Source: Cyanoderma ruficeps (lineage: Eukaryota; Chordata; Aves; Passeriformes; Timaliidae). From it: a stretch of 64,000 nucleotides of DNA. Within the stretch, counting starts at the first letter, position 1, and each line of letters opens with the position of its first letter. The notes under the pieces are model-generated. The model saw only the letters and a list, made by a program, of their open reading frames with translations, was not told the origin of the DNA and did no database searches. Below are positions 13,764 through 23,378 of this stretch, piece by piece. The stretch spans positions 30,794,574-30,858,573 of the forward strand of contig VZDJ01007747.1 of assembly GCA_008694505.1 (NCBI GenBank). The letters run 5' to 3'. The position numbers and the translations under genes were made by a program.

Positions 13764-13902
13764 ATTTCAGTAATGGTTTCTGGAAGGTTTGTTGGGATCT
13801 CAGTAAGGCCTTTTCCACGGCAGTCCACAATGTTGTTACTGCAGGTGCAGGCAGCAGGGCAGTGCAAGACACTGCAGGATGGAGCCATAAAGGACTGGTG
13901 AC
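13764..13902 (-). CDS. SLIT2: SLIT2 exon encoding LRRNT of domain 2
   Basis: This 139-nt exon opens with GT, completing Gly, then reads [28 protein letters not shown] and [18 protein letters not shown], ending in AT for a split Ile codon. CPxxCxCxxxxxxC is the LRRNT cysteine cap at the start of the second LRR domain, the ROBO-binding part of SLIT proteins. The acceptor is excellent (ctttcctttgcag). The donor is gtgcgtaat, weaker than consensus at +3 and +4. Phase is 1 on entry and 2 on exit. The next exon, which should begin with the first repeat of domain 2, is not within the remaining 13.7 kb. The 90-codon minus-strand open frame across this locus is in the wrong frame. Confidence 0.95.
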
Positions 13903-14965
13903 CTGCAAAGGAAAGCACAACATTTTACACTTACTTGGAAAACTTAAGGCAGAACTTCTAAAATAAACATTGTAGCCTATCAGTGCTTTCAAACTGCATT
14001 TATTTAAACACACAGTTAATACTAACATGCTGATAAACCCAGAGAGGTGAAAGACAAAGGCCTGGCTACTGTGACAGCACTATGTAATTTTTCAACTTCT
14101 TTAGTAACAGCCATTCAAAATCATCTCATTTAAGAAGACTGTGATCCGTTTCTCAGGTATTTTTTATTTCTTGTATGCTCTTAAAAGCTAATTCCTGATT
14201 TATTCAGTTTTCAGAATGCTGTATAGCATTAAAAAATGTATGTCAAGACAAATGAATAAACTTTGCTATGAGCACTGAATGTGACCTGCCAGTTTTGCTC
14301 TGTTCTGCAAATATTTATTTGAATATGGTCCTTCAGTTATGTATTGCTTATATACAATTTTGGAGTTTTTATTCATTTCATTAGATTTTCATTCAGTCAC
14401 ACAAAAATACATAAAAGTTTTGACTTCACATCTCTCACTCTGTTTTAGCTCAGCAGACTTCCTCCTCCCCCAGTCTGCCATTCTTGCTAACTCAGGTGGC
14501 TAGCTTACATGAGTTCCCCCTTGATTTCTTAGTGTTGTATGTTAAAGCCAAAAATTTTAATTGCGGTTAAACTTAATAATTTCAGATTTAGGTATGCTTT
14601 AGAAATTTAAAACCTTATTATATTTTCCTGCAAAATAGATAGACTTCACATTTTATAATACATTAATGCACTCATTCTATCAATTTAATGATGCAGTACT
14701 TTTTTTTTGCAACGATACAGAAAGACACAAAGGTATGAGAAAGGTGTGACACCCCTTTCTTTCTTTTTTCACTAAGTTAGAAGTTTCAAGGAAAAAAAAG
14801 AAACTACTTCTTGACTATGAAACCACAATTTCATTTAAGGTCTCTCTCACAATATTTGATGTCATGTATTAATATAGGAAGGTGCACTGATAATGTAAGT
14901 TGCAGCCAGTGCTGTTCCCACTTAAAACTTCATATAACAACTCTCCAAGTTCTAAATTGCTGAAA

Positions 14966-15093
14966 AGATTTTGAGGCCAGGTTGGATGGGGCTTTGAGCA
15001 CTTTAGTCTGGTGGAAGGTGTCTCTGCCCACGGCAGGAGAATTGGAAGATGATCTTTAAGGTCCTTTCCAAGCCAAACCATTCTATGATTCTA
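14966..15093 (+). mobile_element. CR1 LINE 3' fragment
   Basis: This is the 3' end of a 5'-truncated CR1 element. The diagnostic features are TTGGATGGGGCTTTGAGCA, GATGATCTTTAAGGTCC, and the terminal ATTCTATGATTCTA repeat of CR1. It lies antisense to SLIT2. Only about 130 bp remains and there is no coding capacity. Confidence 0.92.
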
Positions 15094-15734
15094 CAAAACA
15101 GAATTTTACAATATAATAATTGGATTTCACATTTATGTTTGTATAAAATACAAACAATAATCAAATCTAATAACACACACTATTCTTTTTATACTACCAG
15201 TAAGGAAATGTTACACCTACCTTATTGAACAAAAATACAGTGATTCAGAGAGAAAACATGGTTATTCCCCTTGCTAATAATTAGCATTATAATGATCAAG
15301 TTATAAAACTGTTCTTGACACCCAGGCTCTGCAGCCATAACATTTACATGTAAGATATATGAAATTATCTTGTTAGGAGCCCTTTTAAATGTACATAAAG
15401 GCAGAATTAGTGGCAAGAATACTGTTAGCATTTGCCATGTGAAGATGGCAGTGCCTTACACTTCGATGTCAGAGGCTATTTAATAAGGACAGAACATTGT
15501 GCTCTCCATAAAACTATTTTAGAAAAATGGATCTGTACAAATTTTGACATATTTGGCAATAGGCTTCTGGGGTTTGCAGAAAATCAACCAGTAGGAGAAA
15601 CCCTGCTGAACCACTGAAAAGACAGCAATATTGCAGCTGGTTTTTAATGTTCTTGGCAAAACTTGAAACAAAGTAGACAAAATTTACAGAAAATTTTCAA
15701 TCTGAGTGTAAAAATATTTAAATAAGAAAGATAA

Positions 15735-15740
15735 ACTTGC
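15735..15740 (-). promoter_or_regulatory. SLIT2: Non-canonical GC 5' splice site of the microexon
   Basis: Read on the minus strand this is gcaagt immediately after exon bases ending AAG. It is otherwise a near-perfect U1 match with C in place of T at position +2. No GT lies at the frame-preserving position. Confidence 0.75.
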
Positions 15741-15752
15741 CTTCTTCCTCAT
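15741..15752 (-). CDS. SLIT2: SLIT2 alternative 12-nt microexon (DEEE)
   Basis: Twelve bases, ATGAGGAAGAAG on the minus strand, sit directly behind a clear acceptor (tttatttgtatcttctag). The exon is phase 1-1: the G left by the LRRCT exon plus these bases reads Asp-Glu-Glu-Glu and leaves a G that joins GT of the next exon to give Gly-His-Gln. This matches the acidic DEEE insert I recall from one SLIT2 isoform at exactly this junction. It lies in the correct order and strand between its neighbours. The donor is GC, as gcaagt, which is the expected form for a GC-AG intron (exon ending AAG). Without it the two flanking exons still join in frame, so it should be optional. A TCTT element just upstream of the AG could bind PTB-type repressors; that is inference. 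Confidence 0.85.
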
Positions 15753-16265
15753 CTAGAAGATACAAATAAAGGAAAAAAATTGAATAGAGAAAATGTGATT
15801 AGTAATGAACTGTTAGTCATCTCATTATTTCACATCAAAAAATAACCTTATGCATTAAAGCATAACAATAAAAATTCAGAAAGTTACTTAGGGATTCAGA
15901 GTAATATTTAAAAGTCAGAAAATAACAATTATATACCTGTAAAGTTTTTTTTTTTTTAAATTCCTTATTACTGATGGGTTTATGTTCTCAATTAGTACAC
16001 CTTTTATTTCACTTCCTGTATCTCTCCCCCCCAATTATACTTTTAGAAGGCCATAAAAGTCTATGTGAATGCAATATTTACACAAAATTTGCAAGGACAC
16101 CAGCACCCCCACAAACACCAATCAAAAGATTAGCTTTTCCTTAACAAGCACTCATGCTTGGATCACGCAGAAGCCAACAGCAGTCAGCACGCAGCCCTGG
16201 CAGTCAGCGCTGAGGTGCCAGCGGGTGTGGCTCGGGGCAGGAGGGGCCGGGTGGGCTTCTCTTAC
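15753..16265 (-). other. SLIT2: SLIT2 intron between LRRCT exon and microexon
   Basis: This is a short 513-bp GT-AG intron (gtaagag to ttctag). Its 5' part next to the LRRCT exon (about 16190-16260) shares the high GC of that exon and the rest is AT-rich. It contains a C8 run at 16026-16033. Confidence 0.8.
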
Positions 16266-16429
16266 CGCTGCAGACAAACTCGCGCTTCTGCACCTCGGCC
16301 ACGTTGTGTCCGCGGAGGTGCGAGGGCGCCATGCACTGCGTGTAGAGCCCGACGCGCGGGCGCTGCCGCAGCCAGTCCGACAGCCAGGCCAGGTGGCAGT
16401 CGCAGTACAGGTTGTTGGAGTGCAGGCGG
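16266..16429 (-). CDS. SLIT2: SLIT2 exon encoding LRRCT of domain 1
   Basis: This 164-nt exon encodes 54 complete residues plus split codons. It starts at RLHSNN and runs through [20 protein letters not shown] to [12 protein letters not shown]. The four LRRCT cysteines are present: the CDC pair, the Cys of TQCM, and the Cys of FVCS. They form the disulfide cap that closes the first LRR domain. The acceptor is cccacgcag and the donor is gtaagagaa. The exon enters in phase 2 and leaves in phase 1, where the final G can join either the DEEE microexon or the LRRNT exon directly (giving Gly). The exon is unusually rich in CpG compared with its AT-rich surroundings. Residues TQCMAPSHL carry Ala where I recall Gly in human SLIT2. 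Open frames on the plus strand here are shadows. Confidence 0.96.
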
Positions 16430-16440
16430 CTGCGTGGGAC
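16266..16440. other. CpG-dense exon segment
   Basis: I count 20 CpG dinucleotides between 16261 and 16440, against very few in the neighbouring kilobases. It coincides with the LRRCT exon and its acceptor. GC-rich sequence extends to about 16190 on the low-coordinate side. Confidence 0.8.
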
Positions 16441-19165
16441 CAAACACGGAACAAAACACCCCCCAGTTAGGAAGAACAAACTGAGAAGCGGCCCGTTTGC
16501 CCAGCCCTCCCTTCAGCAAGAAACTACGCCAATTTATTAATAAAACCGTCAACCGTTAACTTCTTTACATCTTTCGTTGAAAGTCTGGAGTTTACAAGTT
16601 AATAAATAAAACTACACAAGCTGCAAAATTACTTTTTATTTGCGGTCTAATTAACTGGAAGAAAATAGAAGGCTTCCTAATAAATTAACTTTTCTGCAGT
16701 TTCCTATTCCTTGTCTAAAAGAAAGCAGTAAATATACAAAAAGCTTGAAAGATGACATGAGACTCTTTAGTCCAGATCTTCATAAATAGTGAATAAGAAA
16801 AAAAATCTCAAGAAAATTGCCCTAGAGTGGTAATACTTTAATGTCAGAAGTAAAGGGTTAATAAAAGATTTTGTTTCCAATTAGATATATCTCTAAGTCT
16901 GGCCATTATTAGTCTCTATAGAAACAGCCTGAAAGATCCCTTTAACAGGTCATACTCATTTTCTGCTGAACAAGATAGAGTAATAACTCAATATAAAGCA
17001 CTTTCTTTCACATCTCTTTTCTGATTTCCTCTCTAGTTGTTTAATAGCAGAAAGTGGGATTAGCTGCTTTTGGCTGCTAGGAGTCTACATTTTAAGCAAT
17101 GCTTGAAATTAATTAAAAGACCAAACGGAACCAAGTGATGGAATTAAGAAAGTTGTGTCTTTGTTGGTGTGGTCTGACACAAGCCATGGCTCCTTGCCAA
17201 GTGGCAAAAAGCACTTTGCCAGTGATAAAATACCAGACAAATGTATTCACTAAATTAGGTAAATTACTCTTCTCTGGCTCTTACATTTTTTTAAACTACC
17301 AAAAAGGATGTCTACAGCTATAAATTAAATTGTTACTCAGGGTTATCCATAACAGGGACATGCCATTTTAGTCCTTTTTAGCTGATGTGCTCAATCCTAA
17401 CTAAATAACTGAAAAGCAAGTGCAGGAAATTCAGGATGTAGACAAGGAGTAACTAATCCATTAGAAAATAAATCTGCAAAGCAACATGAAATGTGCAACC
17501 AACATAAACTAAAATATTAACCAACACTTCTCCCCCCCCCCCCCCCCCCNTAAATGACTAGAAACTAAAGGCAATGTATTTTCCTGTACTAATTCTGAGG
17601 TGGGTGCTTTGAAAATACAGCTCACAATGCAGCACACTCATTCAGTGCAATCTGTGGCCAGCTGTAGGTATGAAGACCATCGCAAATCAGAAGTAATGCC
17701 ACTGAAATCAATAAAGTTATACAAGCATACTCTGACTGCAAATGGGACGTTACAGCTATAATCCAAGACTCTGTGTGTCCAGTTAATTTTGTTTCTAAAA
17801 TATATTTTCAGAAAATGAAGTATCCTTACCAAAGAAAATGTTAATATTGCTAATTTGATTAACTCTCTTTTATGGTTCAAAACAGAAACTGTATTTGAAA
17901 GTTCAAAAAAGTACAGATTGCACATTTTCATAACTCAAGCCTGAAAGAACAGAATGAAATTCCATTATCAAAATCTACCTGAGATGACCAAAAGCCCATG
18001 GTCATCCCTATATAATTACTCTTGTATTTTTCAAGCAAAAATGGTTGCAATTCTGTTATGAAATCGACAGAACTACTCACCTGTGTGAAGTTTCTTCAGT
18101 TACAGGTCATATGTTAAGCCAGGTGAATAGTCCTACTGATTTCAGAACACTTGGGCAACTCAACATGGCTAAAAGGAACTAGACAGGTTTTTTGTAAAAG
18201 TAATTCTTTAACACTAACAGCTACTCCTGAGCTCTGATAGAAAGATGCCATTCATGCTTAATTCCCACTTCACCGGACAATCTGTTTAAAAGTGACTGGA
18301 CTAAACCTGGTTTTGCCAGTCAACACAATCTAGATTTATTCATAGTCAATATAAATATACCAAAACCTAATTCCAGCCCTTATGACTTGGATACACAGTC
18401 TTTTCACTGTGCTTTGTTTTAGGAGCCTGAAGAGTTCCTCTGTCAAAGTCATAACCTCTAAAACTGGGGACCTTATTGTAAATGCTGACACAACTTTAAT
18501 TATAATAGCACTACCGGATGATGCTATAATTTTATGTTACAAAGAATGTTGGCAAGCCAGTTTAGTTAAATTAGGTCTGCTAGCAGTACAGTAATAAAAG
18601 CATAAAGATTTCCCATTTATCACATCTGACAGTCAATCAAATAATCTCTAGTGTTCCTAAATGAAATGTGACCCATTCAATAGCTGAAAGTAAAACAAAT
18701 TTTTGACTTTCAAAAAACATCGATTTATTTCTTTTTATAGCTGTAACACGTAAGAAGAATTCTCCCTGCCCTCATCTTCTTTTGGTTAGAAGGTGAAGCT
18801 TTTCTGTGTCTGAATACAGCACTATGGAAATCCTATTTGGGCAGAGGCCATGAAACTGTTTTTATAGACTTATTAATTTCATATCTTAAAGAAATTGATG
18901 GAAAAGGATCCAACTTCTTCTTTATCTCCTGAGCCCCAGGTATAGCTTTGGGGTCACTTGTTAGGTTTACCTTTCAGAATTAGCTCACACAGACACACAC
19001 ACAGATTTCACACTCGTCAACCTCATGAGACATCAATATTTTTTATTTGAGCTTATGTTTGCTTTGCTTGTATATGTATTTATAGATCCCTGACAAAACT
19101 TATAAGGGTAAAAATAAAATACTGGACTGACAAAAATGGCAGCCAGCTTCAGTGGGACTACTCAC
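16430..19165 (-). other. SLIT2: SLIT2 intron between LRR6 and LRRCT exons
   Basis: This 2.7-kb GT-AG intron is AT-rich and apparently unique. The only notable element is a C18 run ending in an unresolved base at 17550. Confidence 0.85.
17532..17550 (+). repeat. Poly-C run (C18) ending in N
   Basis: Eighteen C followed by one unresolved base at 17550. The true length of the run is probably uncertain. Confidence 0.9.
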
Positions 19166-19237
19166 AATGTTCTGAGTTTGGGCATATGGTTGAAACTTGC
19201 CACGGATAGTCGAGTAATGTTGTTATTGTTGAGAGTG
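19166..19237 (-). CDS. SLIT2: SLIT2 exon encoding LRR6 of domain 1
   Basis: This 72-nt, phase 2-2 exon encodes the last repeat before the C-terminal cap. After the C that completes Leu it reads [15 protein letters not shown] then NHMPKLRT, and the trailing TT is completed to Phe by the next exon. The NIT triplet is a possible N-glycosylation site on the secreted protein; whether it is used is inference. The acceptor (cttcttggctttgcag) and donor (gtgagtag) are both good. It had no reported open frame because it is too short. Confidence 0.95.
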
Positions 19238-22200
19238 CTGCAAAGCCAAGAAGAAGCATATTAACATCTTAAGAGTTTTGTCACAATTAGAAAAGGCACA
19301 GCTTGAAAGCCATGGTGTACTGTTTTTAGGAATCAGTATCAGTAAAAAAATCCCTGCTTTAACTCATATTTTTCCCTCCTGTTGAATCCCCAACAAAATT
19401 CCATGGTTTTACCATTACTAATCCTAAGTAAGAAATCACAGTAGCCTATAATTCACTCAAAAGGAACTTCTACCAATATTGATAACATCTATGGCATTCA
19501 AGCCAAACGTGACATCCTGAGGTAAAAAAGAGTGTTCTTGGAGAAAGTGCTTGGTTCTAGGATAGTGATTTCTCTTTCTAGCTTCTGACAGTGTAGTTTT
19601 TGACAGATGATACAAGAGCTGATTTTTTTTCCCAAGAATTTTAGAAAAGGCTAACTCTGGGCTGTGCTTAGGCTTTATACAGAATGAGTTACTATAGATG
19701 ATCCAGAGCTGGATGAACAATAGGGGACTTTCCAATATGACAGGAGTCAGGAATTATAACACTTTAGCAAACTAGTAATTTAAATTTTAGGCAAGGTGTT
19801 AGGAAATTGAGATAGTGACTAGAAACAAATCTTAGCTAATTCTTGGCTACACAGGCACATTATACTCAGTACATGTAGTTTGTAAAGATTCAGAAACTTT
19901 ATGAATTAACTTGCAGTTAAATATTGTCTTTAGGCTGCAAATAAAATGCAAACAAGCTTGACTCCAAAAAAAAGGAAGCAAGCAATAGAATTTACAGATT
20001 TGACTTAGAGATTACTCATCTGAACAGAAAGGATAATGAGCTCTTTGTAACTAGAACAGCAATAAATAATAACCCCCACTGAAAAAAGCTTTTCTCCCTT
20101 TTGAAATAGAAAGTATTTTCCTTTTTCCTTTTGGTTTTTTAAGTGCAAACTGTAATTTGTACCTATTTTGAACAAATTTTTCAGTACTGTCTGATCTTGA
20201 AACACAGAAAGGTACAATCAAAGCACCTTGACCAGAATCAGGCCATATATCTTCTCATTAACCAAGGAATTAATTACTGGTGCAATGTGCAGCATTTTAC
20301 CTTTGTGTGCTTACTCATTCCATGTACTAAATCTTTCCTTTGCTGTGCATAAGGAATCTCCCCTGTGTGTTCACAGGGATACACAAACAGAGAGACAAAT
20401 AATAGAAAAACAGAAAAAAACCCAAAATCCAAACCAGCTACATAGAGGAATTGTGCCCCTTTTCAAAACATAACAAAAATAAAGCAACAAAAAATGGCCA
20501 ATGTACTGGGTACATCCACAAAAGGTGTCTTAATGAATAAATGTCAGTAAATTGTGGCAGAGTTTTTTTTACAACATCCACATGGCAAATGATGGCTCCC
20601 ACAGTTCTTCCTGCATAACTTCTTACAGGATTTTGGAATCATATCTTTTCAATGAAGGGAAGGGAAATCAGCCAATATTTCCATAGCTGTTAAGAGAAGG
20701 TAAATTTACAAATGTTTTAATTTCCAGTTTTGGCTGTCTGATGTTTGCCTTGCTATTTTGTATATATGAGTTATTAATTTATTTTTTCAGGGTAAAGAAA
20801 ATTAGATATAGGAATAGATGTAAGGGATACATATGGAATTCAATATTGTTATAGCTACTTCTCTGTAATGATAAAAAATGCTTAGTTTCATTACAGAGAT
20901 GTAATTAAAAAAAACTTGGCTCAATACTTTTACCTATGTGTTATATACTATAGCAAAGACTGTGATGACTGATTTTTTTTCCATTTTGTAGACACTTTAC
21001 TTTTTTACATGTTAGCATTATATTTTTCCCACTGTCTGTTTCCCAAATACAGCAGATTTCCCAAACAAAACAATCCCCCCCCCTCCTCAAAACAAAGGAA
21101 AACTAACATTTCAGAGAAATTCATGATTCATAAGAAGGCATATTCAGGGTATTGTATCTTTAACACTAACAGCCTCTAGAATTCTACAATTATTTAACCA
21201 AGATACAAGATTTGTTACTTTGGTAAGCACTGCAAACTGTTACTAAACAGGATTACAATCTGTTTAAAAGCTTTACTTCAAACTTGAAGTTTGCAGTAAT
21301 ATCCACTTTCTCTGCTTAGTTGGAATAATTGACTCTAAATGAAAAAAATATGCATAGTCTTATTTGTTACTCAGTGCATATACAGTATGGTCTGATCCAC
21401 ACAGCTTTAATTCTGAAAGCCATATTGTAAAGGAAGCTTAATTAGATACAAAATCTTCAGTGATGTGTGAAATATCTATCTCAATTTCTTGAAATGTCAT
21501 GAATCTTTACATAATTTTTATCACATAATTCAAGACAGCAAACATTTAGTCATGTATTTGAACAATGCTAATAGACTACGGATATTCATTCACAAAAATT
21601 CTACCTACGTGCTTTTCAGCAGACTATTATTTTAGAGGTTTCTTTCCTCTTTTTTCCACTCATTGAAATCATTGTAACCCTGACCTCAACTGCAAGGATG
21701 ACCTTTTAAGAACACTAAAATTGCAAGCATTAAAGCATGCAGAAAATATGATTTATTGTTTTGATAAACATTTACCCTTGCACTTGTAAAGAAAGGCTCA
21801 TATTAACAAAAAACGCCACAAAACCAAACCATAATAAGCAGATTAAGCCATCACTGAAAAAAATATTCTGTCACATATAAAGTTCCAAACATAAAAATCT
21901 CAGAGTACATCACATTTACTGACAGACAACTAATCATCAACTTAACAATTAGATGTAGTATTGAACGTACACTATATTGTACATGGCTTTATACCAGGGA
22001 GTTAACAATAGGCTTTCTATTCTATCATTGCAAAATAAAAAATAATATCAAATTTGGCTGCAAGTTTCATTCACTCATAAGTAAAACCAACTAGTGTTTA
22101 ATAGTAAAAAACTTTTACCACCAGCTACTCACATACTCTTTGGTTTCTTAGATATGCAGACACTATCTATTGCTAGAGAATCTTCCATTCTTTAGAATAT

Positions 22201-23129
22201 TTATAAACCCCCCAAAACTCCAAACAGAATAAAACCCATATTCTCACCCTCCTCAAATTGAGATTTGTCAGGTGTGATTCAAATTACCACGAAGCAACTC
22301 ACTGATACACAAATTCTTTCACTTTTCTTCATGAAGAAAATCCAGATAAAATGTGTCATTTTGACTGACAGAGCAAATATTTCAGGAATGTGTCCTGTGC
22401 CTCAGATTCTTTGAGAACTAAGGCATTTTGCTCATTACAGTAACTATTCTCAGATGATAATTTTGTCACCTTTAACCTCACTGATAGCCACTTGAATAAA
22501 GTGAAAAAAAAAGTATGAAAAGAAAGTGTTGCAATAACAACCTACAGTGACACAAAAAAAATACATTTTCCTACACATACAAATGCATTTATGCACATAA
22601 AATGTTTTAAAAAGAAGCTATTAACATGGACATGCTAAACATCTTAACATATAGCAGTAGTGTTTGCTAGAAAGTGCCTCTTTGAAAACATCCAGATTGT
22701 CAAACAGATATAGCATATTGTTCCTTACACTGAGTCTGAAAGATCACATTGATGTTGAGTATACAACAAAAGCAATCCTGAAAATGTTCAGCACATTAAC
22801 AGTAATGGATAATTACACAAAATTAATTTGGTTTATTAATACTGCTGCCCTCCCCCTTTAGAAATGAAATACATTCCTTGCTTACAGTATCTGCCAATGG
22901 TTTTTTATAAAATTATTTTTATGTTTAATGGCTGTCTTGGAGAGTAAAGGAGTATCTATGCCTCTCCACATCCTCTTACCATTTTATAGCACATCGCAGT
23001 GGATTATTTTAAGACATCTTTTCACTAGACCATCCTGACACCAGGCTGCAGCTTGCAGATAAGCTGCTACATTAGTACTCCCCAGACACGGAGCTCTCGC
23101 TACAAGTAAGAGATACAAGGAATACTTAC
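19238..23129 (-). other. SLIT2: SLIT2 intron between LRR5 and LRR6 exons
   Basis: This 3.9-kb GT-AG intron holds no mobile element that I recognise. It contains a C9 run near 21075-21083 and otherwise AT-rich sequence. Confidence 0.85.
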
Positions 23130-23201
23130 AGCACTTCCAGGTCACGCAGAGCCCTAAACGCCCCATCTTCAATGCAGCTGATCTGGTTGTAATCCAGTTG
23201 C
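23130..23201 (-). CDS. SLIT2: SLIT2 exon encoding LRR5 of domain 1
   Basis: This 72-nt, phase 2-2 exon encodes one LRR. The leading G completes Leu, then [15 protein letters not shown] and RALRDLEV follow, and the terminal CT opens the next Leu codon. The LRR pattern LxLxxNxI is clear and joins directly to LRR4 and LRR6. The donor is strong (gtaagtatt). The acceptor is ordinary to weak, ending gtttaacag behind a tract broken by purines, and it lies about 18 bp from a GC-rich, CpG-bearing patch at 23219-23378. Part of the exon also appears inside a longer open frame that runs into the upstream intron without a splice; that longer frame is an artefact. Confidence 0.95.
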
Positions 23202-23218
23202 CTGTTAAACAGATTAGG

Positions 23219-23378
23219 AAGGCATTTGTAAGGGAGAGGCGTACTGGCAAGGCGAGGAGCAGGGGAAGGCTCCCGAAGGGGTGGCCGAGGCAGGCCAGGC
23301 GAAGGAAGGGAAGGCTCTGGCCATCGCTGCCCGCTCCAGGCTGTCACACGGCGCCGGCCTGCATGCTGCCACAGAAAT
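23219..23378. other. GC-rich intronic patch beside LRR5 acceptor
   Basis: A purine-skewed, GC-rich stretch on the plus strand with several CpGs, starting about 18 bp upstream (transcript sense) of the LRR5 exon. It is unlike the AT-rich intron around it. No repeat family is recognised. Confidence 0.6.

Larger units (their letters stand above)
13903..15740 (-). other. SLIT2: SLIT2 intron between microexon and domain-2 LRRNT exon
   Basis: This 1.84-kb intron uses a GC donor and an AG acceptor. It contains one CR1 3' fragment at 14966-15093, lying antisense to SLIT2. Nothing else is recognised. Confidence 0.8.

Noticed and set aside
13756..14028. 90-codon minus-strand open frame over the LRRNT exon
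   Set aside because: It runs through the acceptor and is in a different frame from the SLIT2 protein.
13764..16429. microRNA gene mir-218 expected in SLIT2
   Set aside because: That microRNA lies in a later SLIT2 intron in other vertebrates, and no matching hairpin was seen in this window.
16069..16552. Several overlapping open frames of 91 to 133 codons on both strands
   Set aside because: They are shadows of the GC-rich SLIT2 LRRCT exon, where stop codons are rare. Only the frame bounded by the splice sites at 16266 and 16429 is real.
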